NCBI GenBank assembly: GCA_003233025.1
Contig: QIKS01000126.1
Location: 1-6,016 of the forward strand
Length of the DNA stretch: 6,016 nucleotides
Direction of reading: 5' to 3'
Source: Hellea balneolensis
GTDB taxonomy: Bacteria; Pseudomonadota; Alphaproteobacteria; Caulobacterales; Maricaulaceae
Numbering within the stretch: the first letter of the stretch is position 1; each line of letters begins with the position of its first letter. The notes below the pieces were generated by a model that had not been told where the DNA came from, made no database searches, and was given only the letters and a program-made list of their open reading frames with translations. Positions 1 to 5,068 of this stretch are shown here, piece by piece. A program made the translations under genes and the position numbers.

Positions 1-224
1 CCGATATTGAAGGTACACTTCCCGCGGTGAACTACTTCGACGTGTCTGGCTCATGGGAGTTCATGGATGGCATCACGGCGCGTGCCGGTGTGAATAACAT
101 CTTCGAACAAAACTTCCCAATATCCATTTCAGGAGGCCCTGCCACTAACGGTAACAATAACACCTTCCCTGGTATTTACGATACGGGTCGGTTCTTCTTC
201 TTCGGTTTGAATGTGAAACTTTAG
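1..224 (+). CDS. TonB-dependent receptor, C-terminal fragment (5' end outside window)
   Basis: This is the 3' end of a gene whose start lies before the window. The frame is open from base 3 and gives 73 residues before a TAG stop. The visible part reads as the last strands of a TonB-dependent outer-membrane beta barrel. It has the typical 'ARAGVNNIFEQNFP' strand-turn, a Gly/Asn-rich extracellular loop (SGGPATNGNNN), and the closing 'YDTGRFFFFGLNVKL' strand, which matches the family pattern Y-D-x-x-G-R-x-x-x-x-G. Such receptors import siderophores, vitamin B12, sugars or other large ligands using TonB/ExbBD energy. The ligand cannot be told from the C-terminus. The last residue is Leu rather than the usual terminal Phe or Trp. 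A GTG at 27 is internal and not a start. A strong terminator follows 23 bases after the stop, so this is the last gene of its transcript. Confidence 0.9.
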   Translation, partial: DIEGTLPAVNYFDVSGSWEFMDGITARAGVNNIFEQNFPISISGGPATNGNNNTFPGIYDTGRFFFFGLNVKL

Positions 225-247
225 ATATTAGAGCGATATAATTATTG

Positions 248-275
248 AAACGGCGGCCTTTGGGCCGCCGTTTTT
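248..275 (+). terminator. Rho-independent terminator after the TonB-dependent receptor
   Basis: There is a perfect 11-bp stem (248-258 paired with 263-273) with an 8-bp G/C core (CGGCGGCC/GGCCGCCG) and a 4-base loop (259-262). A run of five T (271-275) follows on the plus strand. Read on the minus strand the same hairpin is followed only by TTT and then an A/T-rich stretch, so it could also act, less strongly, on the converging TPR gene that stops at 306. Confidence 0.9.
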
Positions 276-305
276 GTATGTTGAAACGATATATAAAGAG
301 TATAA

Positions 306-1010
306 CTATTGATCATTTGAGCGTTGCAATACTTGCAAACGAAGAGCTTCATTGATTTCACCACGTACCAAGAGCGTCCCAATATCTGTTTCGTCCAAGG
401 CAACAGCCCGGTCAATATCCACTTTCGCCGCAGCCAGATTGCCCTGACGGCGATTGATATCGGCGCGGTAACGTAGGGCTTGGGCGTTATCAGGCTCAAA
501 GGCAAGCACCGAGCTTAAATCAATTTTGGCATCGCCAAACCTCTCCAGTCCGGCATAGGCGCGCGCGCGCATAATGCGTAAAGCAGCGTCAGATCGGTCA
601 ATATCCAGACCTTTTGTTGCAGCAAAATAGGCTTTGGTTGGCAAATCGGCTTGCAACCACAAATCCGCAGCTTCGGCGTAAAACCCCATGCGCATTTCGC
701 GACTGCCGCCGTCAAGCGCTGCTGCCAGTTTTTCAAGCCGGTAAGCCCCTTCATCCATATGCCCCAAAGCAAATAACGCCATAGCCACGCAATGTTTGGC
801 CCGCCGCCCACCGCCTTCCGATTGCCAGGCCAGCGCCTGTTCATAAGCTTGCTCTTGATCTTTCGCTATGTGTTCCAAACACGCCGCGTGTCGCTGGTCA
901 AAATCGGATACAACTTCATTGACTTGCTGCTCATTGACTTGCTGAGCGAAGACGGGCAATGCAAAGCCTACACAAAAAGATAAAACCAAAAGACGCAAAA
1001 AATATTTCAT
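306..1010 (-). CDS. Exported tetratricopeptide-repeat protein, function unknown
   Basis: The 234-residue protein starts with a clear Sec signal peptide: MKYFLRLL, a hydrophobic core to about residue 19, and likely cleavage after V-F-A (residue 22). It is therefore probably periplasmic. Residues about 141-174 and 175-208 form two recognisable TPR units (ALRIMRARAYAGLERFGDAK..., ALRYRADINRRQGNLAAAK...). Each has the small/large residue spacing and a closing 'FEPDN' or 'LDETD' turn. Two more degenerate helical-pair units lie at about 72-105 and 107-140. Two cysteines (C45, C74) in the mature part could form a disulfide. A five-residue tandem duplication (QQVNE twice) sits just after the cleavage site. 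TPR proteins are protein-protein adaptors, but no partner is evident. No Shine-Dalgarno sequence precedes the ATG. It is divergent from the SDR gene and converges on the TonB receptor gene. Confidence 0.8.
   Translation of the reverse strand: MKYFLRLLVLSFCVGFALPVFAQQVNEQQVNEVVSDFDQRHAACLEHIAKDQEQAYEQALAWQSEGGGRRAKHCVAMALFALGHMDEGAYRLEKLAAALDGGSREMRMGFYAEAADLWLQADLPTKAYFAATKGLDIDRSDAALRIMRARAYAGLERFGDAKIDLSSVLAFEPDNAQALRYRADINRRQGNLAAAKVDIDRAVALDETDIGTLLVRGEINEALRLQVLQRSNDQ
916..944. repeat. Short in-frame tandem duplication (period 15 bp)
   Basis: TCATTGACTTGCTG occurs at 916-929 and again at 931-944. On the minus strand this encodes QQVNE twice, directly after the predicted signal-peptide cleavage site of the TPR protein. 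The period is a multiple of three, so the frame is kept. It looks like a small replication-slippage duplication in an unstructured N-terminal linker. Confidence 0.8.
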
Positions 1011-1017
1011 GGGGCGT

Positions 1018-1046
1018 TATGTATCGGGGGTGTTAAACAAACGCAA
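1018..1046 (-). promoter_or_regulatory. Possible promoter of the TPR gene
   Basis: On the minus strand TTGCGT (1046-1041) is separated by 17 bases from TACATA (1023-1018). The -35 keeps the TTG core, but the -10 matches TATAAT at only three positions. If real, transcription would begin within a few bases of the ATG at 1010, giving an almost leaderless mRNA, which fits the absence of a Shine-Dalgarno sequence. The evidence is spacing and partial matches only. Confidence 0.2.
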
Positions 1047-1070
1047 TGGCAGGCCAGGTTAATACAGTCA

Positions 1071-1093
1071 GCAAAAGACTTTTGCGCGCAAAA
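1071..1093. promoter_or_regulatory. Overlapping palindromes, possible operator ahead of the SDR gene
   Basis: Two perfect inverted repeats share a half-site. GCAAAAG-A-CTTTTGC lies at 1071-1085 (7-bp arms, 1-base centre) and TTTTGCGCGCAAAA lies at 1080-1093 (14-bp perfect palindrome). The block therefore has three half-sites, GCAAAA, TTTTGC and GCAAAA, ending 9 bases before the SDR start codon at 1103. Such an arrangement is typical of a dimeric repressor operator, but it could also fold as alternative hairpins in the leader. No regulator is identified. Confidence 0.4.
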
Positions 1094-1102
1094 TAATTCC
1101 AC

Positions 1103-1972
1103 ATGAGCGCAAAAAACCTTAATTTTTTAAGCCTTGGCCTCGGTTATGTGGCGCAAGCCCTCGTGCCCGCATTACAAATACGCGGCTTTAACTGCACCGC
1201 CACATACCGAAATGCCAAGGCCAAGAGAATATGCGCTGATCTTGCCGTAAAGGCCGTTCCCTTCAACGGAAAGCCCAGCAAAGAACTAACCACTATATTG
1301 GCCAAGACAACGCATATATTATGCTCGGTCCCGCCCGGGCCTTCAGGTGATATTTTTATCGCCGCCTACCGGTCTCTCCTGTCTTCCTTAGCCCCGAACC
1401 TGCAATGGGTCGGCTATCTTTCCGCGACCAGTGTTTACGGGGACCGAGGCGGACAATGGGTGTTTGAAGATGAGATTTTGCGACCAAGCCTGGCCCGGGG
1501 CAAAGCCCGCATCGAGGCCGAACTAGACTGGCTGGAAACCGGTTGGCCCGTCCATGTTTTCAGGCTTGCCGGAATTTACGGCCCCGGGCGCAATGCGCTT
1601 GAGCGGATAAAGGCGGGCAAAGCATCGGTTGTCGTCAAGGCGGGCCATATCAGCAACCGCGTCCACCGCGACGATATCGTCACAGCTTTGCTGGCATCTA
1701 TAAAACGGCCCCACCCGATGCGCGTTTACAATCTGGCCGACGACACCCCGGCCTCGCCCCACCAGGTTGTTAATTATGCAGCGCGGCTTAGGGGGGTGAA
1801 ACTTGAACAAACCCCCTACGCCGCCGCTAAAATGAGCGAGATGGCCCGCAGTTTTTATAAAGAAAGCCGCAAAACTGCCAACAAACGGGCGAAAGAAGAG
1901 CTGGGTTGGACGCTTAAATACCCCAGTTACAAACAAGGGTTACAGGCCTTGTTAAAACCTGGCGAAGACTAA
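1103..1972 (+). CDS. Atypical SDR-family NAD(P)-binding protein (YeeZ-like)
   Basis: The 289-residue protein belongs to the NAD-dependent epimerase/dehydratase side of the short-chain dehydrogenase superfamily. The N-terminal Rossmann glycine motif is G-L-G-Y-V-A (12-17). The central strand ends in 'YLSATSVYGD' (105-114), then comes 'RLAGIYGPGRN' (154-164), a 'HRDDI' substrate-domain motif (188-192) and 'YNLADD' (209-214). These are the landmarks of the YeeZ-like group, whose substrate is not established. Where extended SDRs have the catalytic Y-x-x-x-K, this protein reads L-A-R-G-K (130-134). The Lys is kept but the Tyr is replaced by Leu, so classical SDR redox chemistry is doubtful. The start at 1103 gives a normal distance to the glycine motif. 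There is no Shine-Dalgarno sequence, and overlapping palindromes lie just upstream. It converges on the zinc-ribbon gene. The family call is firm; the function is unknown. Confidence 0.85.
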   Translation: MSAKNLNFLSLGLGYVAQALVPALQIRGFNCTATYRNAKAKRICADLAVKAVPFNGKPSKELTTILAKTTHILCSVPPGPSGDIFIAAYRSLLSSLAPNLQWVGYLSATSVYGDRGGQWVFEDEILRPSLARGKARIEAELDWLETGWPVHVFRLAGIYGPGRNALERIKAGKASVVVKAGHISNRVHRDDIVTALLASIKRPHPMRVYNLADDTPASPHQVVNYAARLRGVKLEQTPYAAAKMSEMARSFYKESRKTANKRAKEELGWTLKYPSYKQGLQALLKPGED

Positions 1973-1992
1973 GCGAAAGCCCAAAGCCGCAC

Positions 1993-2772
1993 CTATTGCG
2001 TCACAATCGGAACAAGAGCGGCAGCGGCGTCTTCATTAACAAATGACGGTGCCAATCTTGTAGCGTCAATCGGCGGGTTTGGATATTGGCTGATAAAATT
2101 GAGGGTTTCTCCGGGCTTGAGCCTGGTTTTTCTCGGCTGCACAACCCAACTGGCCAACACTTCACCATTTGCATTTTTAAAGCTTAATTGCACCAATGCC
2201 AAATCACGGGCACGGATGTCATGGTTTTTAATTTTGCCATTAACGAACAAAACCGGGACCCCTTCATCATCGCCGTAGCGCGTTTCAACATCATATATTT
2301 CAAGGCCGGAAGCGGACGCCTGCAAGCCAAAAGCATTATATAAAGGTGCCGTCCCTGGAAATGTACCCACGATTTGTGAGCGAAAAATGACGACCAGTAA
2401 TGCGGCGGCCACCAAAATAATTAAGGTGACACCCCAAATCATACTGACGCCAAACACCCGCCTGCGCACCTTTTTTAGCTCCGCTTTATCGCGGATAATT
2501 TTATGGGGCGGCGGGGTATCCACCTGCTCGGGCACGGGAGCGCTTTCATAGGGGGCCGGTTCGGGCGGGGCAATCGGAGAGGCTGCGTCGTCTTTGGAAT
2601 GGATGCGAATATCCGTAAATTCCTGATCTTCCTGCAAGCTTAACACATCGGGATCAGCGGCGACAAACCAGGTTGATGAACATTGGGAGCACCGAACCGA
2701 ACGCCCATTTTCCCCAATGACGTCATCTTTTATCAAGAACCGTGTCGTGCAATCTGGACAGGTGAGGATCAT
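1993..2772 (-). CDS. MJ0042-type zinc-ribbon, DUF3426-type membrane-anchored protein
   Basis: The 259-residue protein begins with a compact zinc ribbon. CPDC (C5, C8) and CSQC (C28, C31) are separated by 'TTRFLIKDDVIGENGRSVR', the hallmark of the MJ0042/zinc_ribbon_5 family, which starts with a near-invariant M-x-x-x-C-P. An acidic and proline-rich linker follows (about 40-92), then a basic stretch (RDKAELKKVRRR, 94-105), one transmembrane helix (about 107-129), and a C-terminal domain resembling DUF3426 (about 155-240) with 'VLFVNGKIKN' and 'LKPGETLNF'. The likely topology is zinc ribbon in the cytoplasm and C-terminal domain in the periplasm. Genes of this kind commonly lie divergent from ftsE in alphaproteobacteria, as here, which suggests a link to envelope biology. 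The biochemical role is unknown. The stop codon is 20 bases from the end of the converging SDR gene. Confidence 0.85.
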   Translation of the reverse strand: MILTCPDCTTRFLIKDDVIGENGRSVRCSQCSSTWFVAADPDVLSLQEDQEFTDIRIHSKDDAASPIAPPEPAPYESAPVPEQVDTPPPHKIIRDKAELKKVRRRVFGVSMIWGVTLIILVAAALLVVIFRSQIVGTFPGTAPLYNAFGLQASASGLEIYDVETRYGDDEGVPVLFVNGKIKNHDIRARDLALVQLSFKNANGEVLASWVVQPRKTRLKPGETLNFISQYPNPPIDATRLAPSFVNEDAAAALVPIVTQ

Positions 2773-2848
2773 GCGCTAAATTTATTCTCTTTGTGATTCG
2801 AATATGATAGAAAAGTGCAATTTTAACAGTATAGTGTCTAGTCCCATT
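2773..2848. promoter_or_regulatory. Divergent spacer between the zinc-ribbon gene and ftsE; probable promoter region
   Basis: This A/T-rich 76-bp spacer must hold the promoters for both divergent units. On the plus strand TATGAT (2803-2808) and TATAGT (2830-2835) resemble -10 boxes, but neither has a good -35 at 16-18 bases. The 8-bp palindrome ATTCGAAT (2796-2803) sits near the middle. If TATAGT is used, transcription would start about 7 bases before the ftsE ATG at 2849, giving a near-leaderless mRNA. No Shine-Dalgarno sequence is visible before either ftsE start candidate. Assignment to a specific box is speculative. Confidence 0.3.
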
Positions 2849-3544
2849 ATGAACAAACCCTCACAACATACCCACAGCATACATTTTGACGGTGTCGGCT
2901 TGCGTTATGGACGCGGCGAAGAAATTCTAAAAGATATCAATATGTCGCTCTTGGCCGGTTCTTTAAATTTTATTACCGGCCCTTCAGGCGCAGGCAAAAC
3001 CAGCCTTCTCAAATTGGTCTATCTTCACATGCGCCCCTCACGCGGCCTCATAACCATCTTTGGTCAAGACACATCACAGCTCGCTGCCCGCGCCATCCCC
3101 AAAACCAAACGGCGCATGGGGGTTGTCTTGCAGGATTTTCAACTGGTCGATCATTTGTCGGTATTTGAAAATGTCGCCCTGCCCTTGCGTATTCGCGGCC
3201 TAAAGCGGCAAACTTACGGCGAAGACGTTATTTCTCTTTTGCAATGGGTTGGCCTGGGAAAACGGCTTTACGCCTTTCCCCCGACACTTTCAGGCGGCGA
3301 AAAACAGCGTGTTGCCATCGCCCGTGCCGTGATCGGTAAACCGGATATTCTCATTGCCGATGAACCGACAGGCAATGTTGATGACGCCATTGGCAAGCGT
3401 TTGATGCGTCTATTTTTTGAACTTAACCGGCTCGGGACAACCGTTTTAATCGCCACCCATAACCATGATCTTATTCCGAAAAATGCAGATATTTATAAAT
3501 TAGACAATGGCACATTTGCCCTGGAAACGGATGGTCATGGGTAA
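2849..3544 (+). CDS. ftsE: Cell division ATP-binding protein FtsE
   Basis: FtsE is the ATPase of the FtsEX complex. It binds FtsX at the inner membrane and uses ATP to switch periplasmic peptidoglycan hydrolase activation during septation. Numbered from the ATG at 2849 (231 residues), all ABC motifs are intact: Walker A GPSGAGKT (44-51), Q-loop Q95 in VVLQDFQL, signature LSGGEKQRVAIARA (147-160), Walker B ILIADEP (167-173), D-loop GNVDD (175-179) and switch His H204. 'GPSGAGKTSLLKL' and 'DEPTGNVD' are FtsE-like. The family normally begins only a few residues before the 'IHFDGVGLRYG' strand. That favours 2849 over the in-frame ATG at 2804, which would add 15 poorly matching residues and overlaps a TATGAT box. 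It is first in a four-gene operon and overlaps ftsX. Confidence 0.95.
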   Translation: MNKPSQHTHSIHFDGVGLRYGRGEEILKDINMSLLAGSLNFITGPSGAGKTSLLKLVYLHMRPSRGLITIFGQDTSQLAARAIPKTKRRMGVVLQDFQLVDHLSVFENVALPLRIRGLKRQTYGEDVISLLQWVGLGKRLYAFPPTLSGGEKQRVAIARAVIGKPDILIADEPTGNVDDAIGKRLMRLFFELNRLGTTVLIATHNHDLIPKNADIYKLDNGTFALETDGHG

Positions 3545-4442
3545 AGCTTACAATACCGCCAAGCAATCCCCCTTGCTCTTTGAAGACAAAAGCGATGGGC
3601 GTCCCCTATTTATGATTTTGGTGATCTTGGCATTTTTAGCCAGCCTGACCCTTCTGGCCACCAAAACCAGTTATTTCGCTGCCGCTCATTGGAGCGCGCA
3701 ATTAAGCGACACGGCAACCGTTCAAATCAAGCCTGGCGAAGGCGGCCTGAGCCAGCAAACCGCCGCGCAAGCCAGAGGTATTTTACTGCAAAGCGAAACT
3801 GTCACCGACGTTGATATCTTGTCCCAAGAGCAATCAAAAGCCCTGCTGCGCCCGTGGCTCGGCGACACGTCCCTGCCGGACGATCTCCCCCTACCCCTCC
3901 TGCTCAGCGTCCGCTTAAAAAAGGGCCAAAGTCTGGATCAGCAAAAAATAACCGCACAATTTCGCCAAGCCGGTATTCGCGCCGATATTGATGATCATGG
4001 GCGCTGGGCCAAAAGTCTGACCCGCTCGGCCCGCATGGCACAAACCATATCTTTACTCAGCCTTGTCTTGATCATTATCACCCTCGTTGCCGCCGCCATT
4101 TTTGCCACCCGTTCAGGGATTGCAGCCCGGCGAAAATTTATGAGCATCTTACATCAGATCGGCGCCAACCCCAATTACACAGCCCGGCTGTTTAGCCAAA
4201 ATTTTGCCCTCAAAAGCTTCAAAGCCGGAGCGATTGGCGCGCTCGGCGCTTATTTGGTTTTGTCCTTGCTGGCCGTGCTGGCCCGTGACGACGGGGGGGC
4301 AAGTTTATTTTTGCCGAGCTTAAAGACCGGCCTGACCGATTTATATTGGGTTGCCAGCGTCCCCGTCGGCATGGCGATTATCGCAGCCCTTACCGCATGG
4401 CGCACAGTGATGAAAACCCTCATTGCCGAGATATACCCATGA
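3531..4442 (+). CDS. ftsX: Cell division protein FtsX (permease-like subunit)
   Basis: FtsX is the membrane partner of FtsE and passes its conformational change to periplasmic hydrolase activators (EnvC in E. coli; the partner here is unknown). The 303-residue protein has a short cytoplasmic N-terminus, TM1 (about 25-43), a periplasmic domain (about 44-172) with the family motif 'LGDTSLPDDLPLPLLLSV', and TM2 (about 173-193). A cytoplasmic loop with 'SILHQIGANPNYTARLF' (205-221) is the FtsX counterpart of the FtsE-contacting region. TM3 (about 232-251) and TM4 (about 271-290) complete the expected four-helix layout. ATG codons at 3531 and 3537 are both possible; GGA at 3523-3525 is well placed for 3531. 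An upstream ATG at 3507 would lie further inside ftsE and is less likely. The overlap with ftsE is 14 nt (8 nt if 3537 is used), which implies translational coupling. A run of seven G lies at 4293-4299. Confidence 0.92.
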   Translation: MVMGKAYNTAKQSPLLFEDKSDGRPLFMILVILAFLASLTLLATKTSYFAAAHWSAQLSDTATVQIKPGEGGLSQQTAAQARGILLQSETVTDVDILSQEQSKALLRPWLGDTSLPDDLPLPLLLSVRLKKGQSLDQQKITAQFRQAGIRADIDDHGRWAKSLTRSARMAQTISLLSLVLIIITLVAAAIFATRSGIAARRKFMSILHQIGANPNYTARLFSQNFALKSFKAGAIGALGAYLVLSLLAVLARDDGGASLFLPSLKTGLTDLYWVASVPVGMAIIAALTAWRTVMKTLIAEIYP

Positions 4443-5068
4443 GCGCCCCCAAAAACAGACGGTTTGGTAAAAGCTTGTTTATCCTGATGCGGTTTTTGTT
4501 TGGCTTTGCCACAACCCTTTTGCTGTGCGGCTTTGCCCTGTTTCTCTTCCATATTAACACCCTCACCCCGCCAAAAACCCTGCCCCAAGCTGACGGCATT
4601 GTCGTGCTGACAGGTAAAGGCGGCGGACGGCTCGCGGCGGGCGGGCAGCTTTTGAAAGACAAATACGGGGAACGCTTGCTGGTTTCAGGCGTCAACCCGG
4701 CCATTGACGAGAAGGATATCGGCGTGCTGCTGGCCTTGGACGAAGAATATATCGCTTGTTGCGTTGATCTGGATTATGAAGCTGAAAACACAGTTGATAA
4801 CGGCAAAGAAACTGCCAATTGGGCCAGAGCATTGGGCTATGAAACGATTATTTTAGTGACATCTGCCTATCACATGCCCCGCGCTCAAGTCGAGATTTCA
4901 GCCGCTATGGACGGCATTACAATCATCCCCTATCCGGTAAAATCAACCTCCGCTCCTGATGAGCCTTGGTGGGGCGGCGGCGAAAAATTTAACCGCAATA
5001 TCCGCGAATATGCGAAATTGTTGGTCAGCTATGCCCGCGAGCCCGGCCCGCGGATTAAGCGCAAGTAA
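4439..5068 (+). CDS. YdcF family protein (DUF218/SanA-like), membrane-anchored
   Basis: The 209-residue protein has one N-terminal transmembrane anchor (about 17-38, after a basic KNRRFGKS start) followed by a DUF218 domain. Visible landmarks are 'DGIVVLTGKGGGRL' (52-65), 'RLLVSGV' (79-85), 'YEAENTVDNGKETANWA' (113-129), 'IILVTSAYHMPRA' (137-149) and 'IPYPV' (163-167). This is the usual order of conserved blocks in YdcF, SanA and ElyC relatives. SanA and ElyC are linked to envelope integrity and peptidoglycan precursor metabolism, but the reaction of this subgroup is not known. The start at 4439 overlaps the ftsX stop by four bases (ATGA), a classic coupled junction. An in-frame ATG at 4346 would extend 93 bases into ftsX and is rejected. 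The domain should face the periplasm. Linkage to ftsEX supports a role in envelope or wall remodelling. Confidence 0.88.
   Translation: MSAPKNRRFGKSLFILMRFLFGFATTLLLCGFALFLFHINTLTPPKTLPQADGIVVLTGKGGGRLAAGGQLLKDKYGERLLVSGVNPAIDEKDIGVLLALDEEYIACCVDLDYEAENTVDNGKETANWARALGYETIILVTSAYHMPRAQVEISAAMDGITIIPYPVKSTSAPDEPWWGGGEKFNRNIREYAKLLVSYAREPGPRIKRK

Noticed and set aside
225..305. Possible small gene or RNA between the TonB receptor and TPR gene
   Set aside because: The only structure is the terminator hairpin; the rest is A/T-rich sequence with no open frame of note.
242..983. Small frames on both strands overlapping the TPR gene (for example 515-844 minus, 792-983 plus)
   Set aside because: They lie almost entirely within the TPR gene, which has a convincing signal peptide and repeat pattern; the products look like out-of-frame translations.
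1523..1936. Open frame of 137 codons antisense to the SDR gene
   Set aside because: It lies wholly inside a well-supported gene on the other strand, has no family-like motifs and no ribosome-binding site; it is a shadow frame.
3507..3530. Longer start for FtsX at 3507
   Set aside because: No better ribosome-binding site, and it lengthens the overlap with ftsE; 3531 has GGA at suitable spacing. It cannot be excluded fully.
4346..4438. Longer start for the YdcF-like protein
   Set aside because: The extra 31 residues are charged, unlike the family, and would place the TM anchor internally and overlap ftsX by almost 100 bases; the ATGA junction at 4439 is a better start.
4250..4704. Two overlapping minus-strand open frames antisense to the ftsX/ydcF-like junction
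   Set aside because: Lys/Gln- and Arg/Pro-rich low-complexity products without recognisable domains, opposite to two genes with clear families.
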